Source: a virus. Taken from it: 28,927 nucleotides of DNA. The stretch is from positions 1 to 28,927 of the IMG/VR virus record IMGVR_UViG_3300046727_000067; one strand, written 5' to 3'. The translations under genes and the position numbers were made by a program. Each line of letters starts with the position of its first letter. The first letter of the stretch is position 1. Shown here one piece after another: positions 5,734 to 12,814 of the stretch. The notes below the pieces were generated by a model. That model ran no database searches. It saw only the letters and a list, made by a program, of their open reading frames with translations, and was not told the origin of the DNA.

Positions 5734-7357
5734 CTTCGGCGGCAACTTTGCCCCGATCGAGCGCCGCGAGGACATTGGCGACGATGCGAGTGCTGTGTGC
5801 CGGTTTTGGTTGCAGCAGTTGCGGCTGGCTGAGCGTGAGGACCGCAAGTGGGTGAAGACGGGGCGGTTAATTGTCAAGCGGTATCGGGATGAGCGGCGGG
5901 ATAACCCGTCGCGGAACACGGCGAAGTTCAACATCTTGTGGAGCAATGTCGAGACGCTGAAGCCGATTCTTTATGGGCGCACGCCGAAGCCTGATGTGCA
6001 GCGGCGGCACAAGAATGGGGATGAGTCGGCGTTGTTGGGCGCGGAGATTCTGGAGCGGGCGTTGGCGTATGAGGATGACCTCGACGAGTTTGATGAGGTG
6101 ATGCAGCGGGTGGTCGAGGATCGGTTACTGCCGGGGCGGGGCGTGGCTCGGGTGTTTTATGAGCCGGAGTTTGGCGAGCCGGAGGATGACCCTGACGCGG
6201 AGCCGGATGAGGATGGCAAGCGGCCGACGTTTCGGCCGGTCGATAACGAGCGGGCGCCGGTAAGGTATGTGTTTTGGGAGGATTACCGGGAGGCGCCGGC
6301 TCGGGTTGACAATGACGTGTGGTGGAAGGCGTATCGCGCGTACATGACGCGGGACGAATTGGTCAAGCGGTTCGGCAAAATCGGGAAAGAGGTGACGCTC
6401 GACTACACGCCGAAGGGTCTGGAGGACGATGGCGAGAAGGGACCGCAGGCGGATGCCTTCAAGAAGGCGCAGGTCTGGGAGATTTGGGACCGGCAGAAGA
6501 AGCAGGCGATCTGGGTGGCGCCGTCCTATCCCGAGGGTCCGCTTGACCGGAAGAGTGATCCGCTGGAGTTGCCGGGGTTCTTTCCGAGTCCGCGTTCGCT
6601 GAGTGCGACGACGACGAACGAGACGCTGGTGCCGGTGGCGGACTATTCGGAGTATCAGGACCAGGCGATTGAGTTGGATATCTTGACGGGGAGGATCGAC
6701 AAGCTGACGACGGCGCTGAAGGTGGTCGGGTTGTACGCGGGGGAGAGCAAGGCGGAGATATCGCAGCTGTTAACCGATACGGGTGCTGAGAACATGCTTA
6801 TTCCGGTCGAGGGGTGGGGGTTGTTTATGGAGAGGGGCGGGTTGCAGAACGCGATCGTCTGGGCCCCGATGGAGCAGATCGCTAAGGTATTGATTCAGTT
6901 GTATGATGCACGGGATCGGGTGAAGCGGACGCTTTACGAGATCACGGGGATGGCGGACATCTTGCGGGGGGAGACGAACCCGACCGAGACGCTGGGGGCG
7001 CAGCAGTTGAAGGCGCAGTTTGCGACGCGACGGGTGAGCCGAGCGCAGAAGCAGGTTGCGCGGTTTGCGCGGGATTTGATGCGGCTGCGCGGTCAGGTGA
7101 TGGCGCGGCATTTTTCGCCCGAGACCTTGGGGCAGATGAGCGGGTTGCCGGAGCAGTTGCCGGCGATGCCGGCGATGCCGCCGATGATGGTTCCGGCGCC
7201 GCCGCAGGCGCCATCGATGCAGCCTCCCGCCGTCCCCTCGGGAGGTATGCCGCCGGGAGTGCCCTCTCCGGGTGGCATTGCGCCGGGTAGCGGTGTGGCT
7301 GCTGGGGGTAGCCTACCGCCGCCTGTGCATCCGATGGTTGCGGGAGCAACGCCATGA
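5726..7357 (+). CDS. Portal protein, N-terminal and core part (split portal)
   Basis: This 543-residue protein forms the DNA entry ring at one vertex. The N-terminus DRKWVKTGRLIVKRYRDER and the stretch TAKFNILWSNVETLKPILYG are typical of a podovirus portal family. Later AQQLKAQFATRRVSRAQKQV and RFARDLMRLRGQVMARHFSP match the long helices of the crown-proximal region. Related portals usually continue past a Pro-rich linker into a further domain. Here the protein stops after about 70 Pro/Met/Gly-rich residues, and the missing domain is encoded at 7608-8393. Start ATG 5726 is preferred over an in-frame TTG at 5714, whose position relative to the GTAGGG site is too close. It ends in an ATGA overlap. 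Confidence 0.85.
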   Translation: MPDFGGNFAPIERREDIGDDASAVCRFWLQQLRLAEREDRKWVKTGRLIVKRYRDERRDNPSRNTAKFNILWSNVETLKPILYGRTPKPDVQRRHKNGDESALLGAEILERALAYEDDLDEFDEVMQRVVEDRLLPGRGVARVFYEPEFGEPEDDPDAEPDEDGKRPTFRPVDNERAPVRYVFWEDYREAPARVDNDVWWKAYRAYMTRDELVKRFGKIGKEVTLDYTPKGLEDDGEKGPQADAFKKAQVWEIWDRQKKQAIWVAPSYPEGPLDRKSDPLELPGFFPSPRSLSATTTNETLVPVADYSEYQDQAIELDILTGRIDKLTTALKVVGLYAGESKAEISQLLTDTGAENMLIPVEGWGLFMERGGLQNAIVWAPMEQIAKVLIQLYDARDRVKRTLYEITGMADILRGETNPTETLGAQQLKAQFATRRVSRAQKQVARFARDLMRLRGQVMARHFSPETLGQMSGLPEQLPAMPAMPPMMVPAPPQAPSMQPPAVPSGGMPPGVPSPGGIAPGSGVAAGGSLPPPVHPMVAGATP

Positions 7358-7611
7358 GCGATACTGGCGTGATCTTGAATACGGCGGCCAATGCGTTCAT
7401 AAAAATGCGCGCGAGGCGGAATGAAGATAGTCCAGTGAAAGTGTTGGCAGATATTTCATGCATGATGGAAGAAGGTGCCATACCTCGGGAACCACTTCCG
7501 AAAATAATGGATGTTTACCGGCGCGCATTTGAAATGGGACTAATACCCAGGGATGATTTTGAAAAGTCGCTTCGGGAAGCGATGGTACGGGATGGGACAC
7601 TAGGGCCATGA
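7354..7611 (+). CDS. 85-residue protein inserted between the portal halves
   Basis: The gene overlaps both neighbours at ATGA (7354-7357 and 7608-7611). It encodes a mostly helical soluble protein starting MSDTGVILNTAANAFIKMRA, with the C-terminal stretch RRAFEMGLIPRDDFEKSLRE. Its sequence is AT-richer than the portal genes on either side, which suggests later insertion. I know no family. Translational coupling would make it together with the two portal parts. It could be a portal-associated accessory protein or a passenger gene. Confidence 0.65.
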   Translation: MSDTGVILNTAANAFIKMRARRNEDSPVKVLADISCMMEEGAIPREPLPKIMDVYRRAFEMGLIPRDDFEKSLREAMVRDGTLGP

Positions 7612-8393
7612 GCGACATGCCTCCAGGCATGATGCCGCACCCGCCGATGGGCGGAAACGTGCTGCCGTTCCCTGGCGGCGGAATGATGCCGCCGCAACAG
7701 CCGCCGATGATGCTGAACCCTGCCTTCGCGCAGTGGATGCAGATGAAGCAGGCATGGGATGCGGAGACGGCGAGCCGGCAGCAAAAGTTCATGGCGGCGT
7801 GCGAGTTGCTGCGCGGGGACGCGGCGAAGGCCTACAAGATCGATATCGAGGCCGACAGCACGGTTGCGGCTGACGAGGAGGCGGAGAAGGCGGCGCGGAC
7901 GGAGTTCCTGCGAGCAATCGTGCCGTTTATGGAAACGATGGTGCCGATCATGCAGCAGAACCCGGCGATGGCGCCGCTCGGTGCTGAGATGATCAAGTTT
8001 GCTTTTCACGCCTTCCCGTCGAGCAGGCAGCTTGAGGACGCGCTCGATAGCGCGCTCGAAAAGATGCAGCATATGCCGCCACCGCCGCCGCCGCAGAAGG
8101 GCAACACCAAGTCGCCGCAGGAGATTCAGGCTGAGACGCAGATCGAGGGCGCGAAGTTGCAGGCGACGCAGCAGCAGACGGCGGCTAAGGCGGCGTCTGA
8201 CCAGCAAGCCAATGCGGCGAAGGTAATTTCGGCGCAGATTGAGGCGAGCGCTGACCAGCAGCGGACGACGGCGGAGAACCAGCTACGGATTGCCGAATTG
8301 TCGCTTCGGGGACGCGAGGTCGCCGGGCGCGAGGCACTGGATGCGGCGAGGCTGACGCATCTGGCGTCGCGGGATACGAAGGGGCTGGTGTGA
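7608..8393 (+). CDS. Portal protein C-terminal part (split portal)
   Basis: Of 261 residues, 1-36 are Pro/Met/Gly-rich, mirroring the end of the upstream portal part. Residues 37-150 contain LLRGDAAKAYKIDIEADSTV followed by DEEAEKAARTEFL. I recognise this as the segment found near the C-terminus of single-chain portals of this family, where 'idIEtDSTi.pDE.aek.ar.eFl' is typical. Residues 136-150 (FPSSRQLEDALDSAL) also fit that family. A PPPPPP run follows, then a Gln/Ala-rich helix (170-240) that probably forms the barrel or crown coiled coil. It should assemble with the 543-residue portal part. Alternatively it is a separate head protein derived from the portal tail. Confidence 0.75.
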   Translation: MSDMPPGMMPHPPMGGNVLPFPGGGMMPPQQPPMMLNPAFAQWMQMKQAWDAETASRQQKFMAACELLRGDAAKAYKIDIEADSTVAADEEAEKAARTEFLRAIVPFMETMVPIMQQNPAMAPLGAEMIKFAFHAFPSSRQLEDALDSALEKMQHMPPPPPPQKGNTKSPQEIQAETQIEGAKLQATQQQTAAKAASDQQANAAKVISAQIEASADQQRTTAENQLRIAELSLRGREVAGREALDAARLTHLASRDTKGLV

Positions 8394-8677
8394 TGGATGA
8401 TCTTCTTGGGTTTGGCTCGCAGGACACGTCTGACCCAATGTGGCAGCATTGGAGAAAGGTGTCTGAAGAAATCATTTCTGTTCGATCCCATAAAAAACTC
8501 GAGAAATATAATAAGTACAACCGTGATAAGTTAGCTGACGGACTGGCTGGTATTGCTATGAACGCTATGAGACGCACTGTCATTGATGAACTTGAGAAGA
8601 GTTTGTTAGCTATTGAAGAAGCGGACCCTCGTGAGTCACCTCTTATTTGGGCTATGTGCGCGGAGGGGTTGGTGTGA
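8393..8677 (+). CDS. 94-residue hypothetical protein
   Basis: The gene starts at a TGATG junction with the portal C-terminal part. A GTG at 8390 would add one Met-like residue. The protein is helical and charged (MWQHWRKVSEEIISVRSHKK, LEKYNKYNRDKLADGLAG). It ends with acidic and hydrophobic residues (AIEEADPRESPLIWAMCAEG). It is clearly AT-richer than its neighbours, as is the gene after it and the insert at 7354-7611. No family is recognised. Confidence 0.6.
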   Translation: MDDLLGFGSQDTSDPMWQHWRKVSEEIISVRSHKKLEKYNKYNRDKLADGLAGIAMNAMRRTVIDELEKSLLAIEEADPRESPLIWAMCAEGLV

Positions 8678-8850
8678 GCCTTACAGTGGGACCACGCAAC
8701 GTCAACATGCATTTCTATCGGGCAACATGGTCTAACCGCCCTATGTGCGAGTTTCATCTTAAGGTGTTTGGGAAAGTTTATAACGCGGCGTGGGTTTTAT
8801 GGCCGCTCAAGCGTTACCAAGCGTGGGACGAGGCTAAGTGGATGAAATGA
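8674..8850 (+). CDS. 58-residue hypothetical protein
   Basis: Start GTG 8674 overlaps the previous stop as GTGA and has a strong GGAGGGG site six bases upstream. The sequence begins SLTVGPRNVNMHFYRATWSN, continues CEFHLKVFGKVYNAAWVLW and ends DEAKWMK. It is rich in aromatic residues and probably a small beta-fold. No family is recognised. It shares the AT-rich composition of the preceding gene. Confidence 0.5.
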   Translation: MSLTVGPRNVNMHFYRATWSNRPMCEFHLKVFGKVYNAAWVLWPLKRYQAWDEAKWMK

Positions 8851-9197
8851 CCCGCCGCCGCTTCGTCATGCGCAACGGCGAGTTTGTCGAGCTTGATCTC
8901 AATGCCAAGCTGCCGCCGCGGGTCGCGCCGTACATTCAGAGCGATATCGCGCCCTATCCGTCTGTTATCACGCGCGAGATGATCACCAGCCGGTCGGAGC
9001 ATCGCGAGCACTTGCGACGGCATGGCGCGGTCGAGGTCGGCAACGAGTACCCGAAGGGGATTGAGCGCGAGGTGCTACCGCCGGTGCGAGAGGATTTGCG
9101 GGCTGCGTTGGAGGCGTCGCCGGAAGCTCATGCTGAGGCGCAGGCGGCGAGCTCTGCGGCTAAGGACGTAGGGCCGGTTGGGAGGATTTTGCCGTGA
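8847..9197 (+). CDS. Conserved phage head-region protein, function unknown
   Basis: This protein is 116 residues long from ATG 8847; GTG 8838 in the same frame is an alternative that adds 3. It carries RRFVMRNGEFVELDL, then DIAPYPSVITREMITSRSEH and REHLRRHGAVEVGNE. The pattern 'di.pY.s.i.g.mItSRs.HreHLr.hg.iEvGNE' is one I recall from many phage genomes next to coat and scaffold genes. No experimental role comes to mind. The C-terminus is Ala/Glu-rich and probably flexible. It overlaps both neighbours by 4 bases. Confidence 0.75.
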   Translation: MTRRRFVMRNGEFVELDLNAKLPPRVAPYIQSDIAPYPSVITREMITSRSEHREHLRRHGAVEVGNEYPKGIEREVLPPVREDLRAALEASPEAHAEAQAASSAAKDVGPVGRILP

Positions 9198-9568
9198 GAG
9201 TCGTCGATATGAAAAGAACCAAGGCCGAGAAGACGGCTCGCGAGAAATCGTGGAAGGACGGGCCGGTAATGGGTGACGATGCCGATTATCATCACGGCCT
9301 GCACGTCAGCCTCGATCATGAGTCGATGAACAAGGTCGGCATGAGTGAGACGCCGAAGCCTGGTACCGAGTACCGGATCGAGGCGCATGGACGCGTCGTG
9401 TCGGCGTCGGATAGCTCGCGTGAGGGACAGAAATCGCCGGATCGCCGGGTTGAAATCCTGATTCACCGCCTGGGAGCGGAGCCGAAGGCGGCTTCGGATG
9501 ACGGCAAGAGCGTCAAGGACGATGTGCGGGATGCGGCTGATCGGGCGGAGGACCGAGGCAACGGGTGA
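9194..9568 (+). CDS. Small virion-associated protein, possibly capsid staple-like
   Basis: This 124-residue protein starts at GTG 9194, at a GTGA overlap, with GGAGG eight bases upstream. The middle, HHGLHVSLDHESMNKVGMSE, is followed by PKPGTEYRIEAHGRVVSAS and VEILIHRLG. The order 'yGL.l.Ld.e.l.klG....p..G.......g.V.svs.......r.velqi' matches a small beta-barrel protein family found beside scaffold and coat genes, some of which I recall as capsid staple proteins. The C-terminal tail is charged (DDVRDAADRAEDRGNG). It likely binds the capsid surface. Confidence 0.6.
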   Translation: MRVVDMKRTKAEKTAREKSWKDGPVMGDDADYHHGLHVSLDHESMNKVGMSETPKPGTEYRIEAHGRVVSASDSSREGQKSPDRRVEILIHRLGAEPKAASDDGKSVKDDVRDAADRAEDRGNG

Positions 9569-9687
9569 AATGGTGGCGCGGGTTACGGATGACGCCGTGT
9601 CGTTTTGCCCGCTGGTGGGTCTTCGGCGTGGTTGCCGATCTGTCTCGCCGGCTGAACTTATGGGCACGTCGGCACCGTGATGGCTGA
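9565..9687 (+). CDS. 40-residue Trp/Arg-rich microprotein
   Basis: Starting at GTG 9565 (GTGA overlap with the previous stop), the frame encodes VKWWRGLRMTPCRFARWWVF, then GVVADLSRRLNLWARRHRDG. It is strongly basic and aromatic, suggesting membrane-interface or nucleic-acid binding. GAGG lies a few bases upstream. An alternative frame from ATG 9570 (36 residues, ending at 9680) is possible. I prefer the GTG frame because the coupling pattern and residue distribution look protein-like. Confidence 0.35.
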   Translation: MKWWRGLRMTPCRFARWWVFGVVADLSRRLNLWARRHRDG

Positions 9688-9898
9688 TTATCCCAGCGTC
9701 CGCGATAGTCTGCGACAATCGGCGGAGGCTGAAGATGCAAAGGTCAGCAAGACATCGGTTGGTTACGAGCATCCTGCAGCGAAGCCGCCGCAACACTGCG
9801 GGATTTGTACCCACTGGCAACCGCCGCGATCCTGTGAAGTCGTCAGCGGACAAATCCGACCGGAAGATTGGTGTGAACGATACAGGAAGGCTACCTGA
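9680..9898 (+). CDS. HiPIP-like four-cysteine small protein
   Basis: This 72-residue protein has cysteines at 40, 43, 52 and 65 (HCGICTHWQ, SCEVVSGQI, DWCERY). The C-terminal arrangement C52-x6-I-x3-D-W-C65-x2-Y closely follows the high-potential iron-sulfur signature C-x(6,9)-[LIVM]-x3-G-[YW]-C-x2-[FYW], with Asp in place of Gly. HiPIPs bind one [4Fe-4S] cluster. There is no signal peptide, unlike bacterial HiPIPs, so it would act in the cytoplasm or virion. I recall similar small proteins near the head genes of phages. A zinc-binding role is the main alternative. It overlaps the scaffold gene by 1 base (TGATG). Confidence 0.6.
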   Translation: MADYPSVRDSLRQSAEAEDAKVSKTSVGYEHPAAKPPQHCGICTHWQPPRSCEVVSGQIRPEDWCERYRKAT

Positions 9899-11112
9899 TG
9901 CCGCCCGATGAAGAAGAAGGCCAGGATTTACGTTCGGTCCTGTCGCGCGTGGTCGACGAGGCGGAGGCTGAACCGACCGCGACGGAAGCGCCGGCAAGGG
10001 AGCCTCCGGCTCGCGAAGCGCCGGAGCCAAGATCGACGGAGCCTGCCGGTGAACGCCAGCGCGGCCCTGACGGCAAGTTTCTGCCGAAGGAACCTGCTGA
10101 GGGCAGCGAAGCGGAGCCACCCGAGGCTGTCGAACCTGTCGCGGTGGTTGACCCTGAGCCAGAACCGGCGAAAACCGGCGAATTGGCGACCGATGTTCCG
10201 CAGCACTGGTCGCAGGCCGACAAGGATTTGATCGCCAGCCTGCCGAAAGACAGCCAGGCCAAGGTCGTCGAGCGCTACAAGGCGATCGAGGCCGGATTTA
10301 CGCCGCGGTTGCAGAAAGCCGCTGAAATCGAGCGCAACTACGCCGGTGCAATCGAGCTATTCCAGCCATATGCCGCTGAATTGCAGCAGCAGGGCAAAAC
10401 GCCGTCTGACATCATCCGCACCTGGGCAGCAGTCGAGCAAAATCTCGTCCAGGGGCGCCAAATCGCGGCGCAAGGCGGTCAAAACACGAAGGGCGCAGAG
10501 ATTGTCGCTAACATCATTCGGTCATACGGGGTTGATCCCGGCGCAGTGGCGGCGTTTCTGAAGGGAGAAATGCCGCCTCCTCAAAACGGAAACGGTTATG
10601 GGGATCAGGGGAGCTATGTCCCGCCTGCGCTCTTTCAAAAGCTTGATACGATGGAGCAGCGGCTAGCAAACCGCGAGGCCGCAGATCGAAATCGTGAAGC
10701 CGCAGAGCGTGCTGCTCGCGAAAACTCGACGCAATCGCAAATCGAAGCATTCGCCAACGAGAAGGACGATACGGGGTCGCTAAAACACCCCTATTTTTCC
10801 GAGTTGGAACGTGATATGGCTGCCTTCGCCCAGATGGACCTATCTCAGGGCAGGGTTCCGAGCATTCCTGATCTCTATGATCGGGCGGTTTACGCGAACC
10901 GGGAGACCCGCACTAAGGCGCTCGCAGCCAGCTCGGCCGAGTCAGCCCGAAAAGCGGCAGCCGAACGGAAAGCGCAATCAGAGCGAGCGGTCCGCGCCGC
11001 TTCCAGCATCGCCGGCTCCCCTGGGGCGGGCGGATCGCCGGCAGAGCGCACCGGACCACGATCTCTGAGAGACGAAATTGCGGCGGCAGCAGCAGACTTA
11101 GAGGCTGGCTGA
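9898..11112 (+). CDS. Capsid scaffolding protein
   Basis: This 404-residue protein lies directly before the coat gene, the classical scaffold position. The first 95 residues are disordered and Glu/Pro/Ala-rich. They are followed by DVPQHWSQADKDLIASLPKD, a motif I recall at the start of the ordered helical region of phage scaffold proteins. Long charged helices then run to the end (EQRLANREAADRNREAAERA). The C-terminal 80 residues are Ala/Arg/Ser-rich and end with a helix, suited to binding coat subunits. It would direct coat assembly and leave before maturation. No protease gene is visible, in line with P22-type scaffold exit. Confidence 0.8.
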   Translation: MPPDEEEGQDLRSVLSRVVDEAEAEPTATEAPAREPPAREAPEPRSTEPAGERQRGPDGKFLPKEPAEGSEAEPPEAVEPVAVVDPEPEPAKTGELATDVPQHWSQADKDLIASLPKDSQAKVVERYKAIEAGFTPRLQKAAEIERNYAGAIELFQPYAAELQQQGKTPSDIIRTWAAVEQNLVQGRQIAAQGGQNTKGAEIVANIIRSYGVDPGAVAAFLKGEMPPPQNGNGYGDQGSYVPPALFQKLDTMEQRLANREAADRNREAAERAARENSTQSQIEAFANEKDDTGSLKHPYFSELERDMAAFAQMDLSQGRVPSIPDLYDRAVYANRETRTKALAASSAESARKAAAERKAQSERAVRAASSIAGSPGAGGSPAERTGPRSLRDEIAAAAADLEAG

Positions 11113-11158
11113 GCCGTTCCGTTCAACCCGGCCGTCGTGAGACGCCCGTTTCCCCAGT

Positions 11159-11174
11159 GCGGCCTGCGGGCCGC
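11159..11174 (+). promoter_or_regulatory. GC hairpin in the coat gene leader
   Basis: GCGGCC at 11159-11164 pairs with GGCCGC at 11169-11174 around TGCG. It lies in the 79-base gap between scaffold and coat genes, about 17 bases before the coat start. It could stabilise or process the coat message or adjust the coat-to-scaffold ratio. I see no T-run and no clear promoter here. Confidence 0.4.
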
Positions 11175-11191
11175 CAGATGGAGCATAGGGA

Positions 11192-12226
11192 ATGGCAAGC
11201 CCGAATACTAATTGGGGTGAGATCACCACCACCACCCTCTACAATCGGTCGCGCAAACTGGCCGATAACGTCACAAAAAACAATGCGCTGCTCCGCCGCC
11301 TTTCCGAACGCGGAAAGATCAAGGATTTCGACGGCGGCCAAGCGATCGTGCAAGAGCTGGAATACAGCGAGAACGGCACCTACAAGCGCTACAGCGGCTA
11401 CGACATCCTGAACATCACGCCGTCCGACGTTTTCACGGCGGCGCAGTTCTCGATCGCGCAGGCCGCCGTCGCCGTCTCGATCTCCGGCCTCGAAATGCTG
11501 CAGAACAGCGGCAAGGAGAAGATGATCGATCTTCTCGACGCGCGGATCGGCAACGCCGAGCGGACTTTCGAGAATAACCTGTCGAGCGACTGCTATTCGG
11601 ATGGCACGGCGGACGGTGGCAAGCAGATCGGCGGCTTGCAACTGATCGTCGCCGATGTCGGCACCTCCGGCACGGTCGGCGGCATCAGTCGGCAGACCTG
11701 GCCCTTCTGGCGCCCGAACAACCAATCGTTTGCGACCGCTGGCCTCGTGCCGAGCGCTGCGACGATGCAGACGATGATGAACCGCACCTGGCTCGCTCAG
11801 GCGCGCGGTCCCGATCGGCCCGACCTGATCATCGCCGATAACGTCTACTACCGCTACTACTGGGAAAGCCTCCAGGCGATCCAGCGCATCTCGCGCACCG
11901 ATGACGGGATGGCCGGGTTCGGCAGCCTCATGTTCATGGACGCCGATGTCGTCTACGACGGCGGCTTTCAGGGCGTCGCGGCAGGCAACGGCTCGGCGAT
12001 CAACGGCGCCGGCATCACATGGACTTCCGGCAGCGGCGCTCCGGCGAGCCACATGTATTTCCTCAACACCGACTACTTGTTCCTGCGCCCGCATCGGGAT
12101 CGGAATATGACTCCCTTGGACCCAGATCGCTTTAGCGTCAACCAAGACGCGATGGTCAAGCTCGTTGGCTGGGCGGGAAATCTGACCTGTAGCAACAGTT
12201 TCCTGCAAGGCGTTTTGACTGCGTGA
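11192..12226 (+). CDS. Major capsid (coat) protein
   Basis: This 344-residue protein begins ASPNTNWGEITTTTLYNRSR, followed by KLADNVTKNNALLRRLSERG and FDGGQAIVQELEYSENGTY. These segments, together with LNITPSDVFTAAQFSIAQAA and VAVSISGLEMLQNSGKEKM, are characteristic of a widespread HK97-fold phage coat family I recall from environmental podo- and siphophages. No N-terminal delta domain or protease site is evident. GGAG about 8 bases before the ATG is a suitable ribosome site. The gene is more GC-rich and codon-uniform than many neighbours, as expected for the most abundant product. It follows the scaffold gene and a leader hairpin. Confidence 0.9.
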   Translation: MASPNTNWGEITTTTLYNRSRKLADNVTKNNALLRRLSERGKIKDFDGGQAIVQELEYSENGTYKRYSGYDILNITPSDVFTAAQFSIAQAAVAVSISGLEMLQNSGKEKMIDLLDARIGNAERTFENNLSSDCYSDGTADGGKQIGGLQLIVADVGTSGTVGGISRQTWPFWRPNNQSFATAGLVPSAATMQTMMNRTWLAQARGPDRPDLIIADNVYYRYYWESLQAIQRISRTDDGMAGFGSLMFMDADVVYDGGFQGVAAGNGSAINGAGITWTSGSGAPASHMYFLNTDYLFLRPHRDRNMTPLDPDRFSVNQDAMVKLVGWAGNLTCSNSFLQGVLTA

Positions 12227-12270
12227 CGCCTGCGGTCGCAATCAGGATGCAAAGGTAAGGAGCAAACACC

Positions 12271-12783
12271 ATGACGTGGATTTTCCAGGAGAACCGCCTC
12301 GGCCTGCAGCCGATCGAGGTTACGAGCACGGTGCAGAACACGGACGAAGGCACTGTTGCTCGCGCTTATGATTCGAGCGGCGTTCAGGGCGGTGGCGAGT
12401 TCATCTACCTGAAGGGCGTCGATAGTACCGTCGTCGGGTCGCTGGTAACCTATAACATGGTTTCTCATGTGACGACGCTGTCAGCAAACACAGGCAACCA
12501 GAATTCCCCGGTTGCGGTCGCCATGTCGGCGAACGTGACGGGATCGTGGGGTTGGTATCAGATCGGCGGGGCTGCCGTCATCAAGAAGACAGCTGTGAAG
12601 GTCAGTCCCTCTGTTCCGCTGTATCAGAGCGGTACGACCGGACGCGTGATGTCTACGGCGGCATCTGGCAAGCAGCTTATGAATGCGCGCTCGGCGAATG
12701 TGGCGGGCGCCACGGTTGCGTCGGCGACGAGCACGATCACGGCGATCATCGACCGCCCATTTTTACAAGGTGCGGTTGTCTGA
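12271..12783 (+). CDS. Capsid-associated (decoration-like) protein
   Basis: This 170-residue protein starts TWIFQENRLGLQPIEVTSTV, with a good ribosome site (AAGGTAAGGAG). The core GGGEFIYLKGVDSTVVGSLV, then the SPVAVAMSANVTG and SWGWYQIGGAAVIKKT segments and the final IDRPFLQGAVV, match a common small phage protein that directly follows the coat gene. The pattern is beta-rich and suits a capsid surface decoration or stabilising protein. The exact role is not established in my memory. It lies immediately upstream of the enzyme cassette. Confidence 0.7.
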   Translation: MTWIFQENRLGLQPIEVTSTVQNTDEGTVARAYDSSGVQGGGEFIYLKGVDSTVVGSLVTYNMVSHVTTLSANTGNQNSPVAVAMSANVTGSWGWYQIGGAAVIKKTAVKVSPSVPLYQSGTTGRVMSTAASGKQLMNARSANVAGATVASATSTITAIIDRPFLQGAVV

Positions 12784-12813
12784 TCCGTATCTCTTGCAAT
12801 TATAGGTTACGGA
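12784..12813 (+). promoter_or_regulatory. Hairpin and weak promoter-like sequence before the enzyme cassette
   Basis: The 31-base gap holds TCCGTA (12784-12789) and its perfect complement TACGGA (12808-12813). TATAGG at 12801-12806 lies 19 bp after TTGTCT (12776-12781), a weak -35/-10 pair. The next start codon follows 1 base after the hairpin arm. The arm could therefore mask the ribosome site, or the region may give the cassette its own promoter. Confidence 0.25.
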
Positions 12814-12814
12814 A

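Noticed and set aside
9570-9680. An alternative 36-residue frame starting at ATG 9570
   Set aside because: The overlapping frame from GTG 9565 has a better coupled start and a more protein-like residue pattern, though neither is certain.
9128-10120. A 330-residue open frame on the minus strand
   Set aside because: It lies antisense to well-supported coupled plus-strand genes (head proteins, HiPIP-like gene, scaffold start). Its Arg/Pro/Ser-rich sequence is typical of the antisense of GC-rich genes.
11123-12241. A 372-residue open frame on the minus strand over the coat gene
   Set aside because: The coat gene on the plus strand is clear. The antisense product is low in recognisable motifs and arises from GC-rich codon bias.
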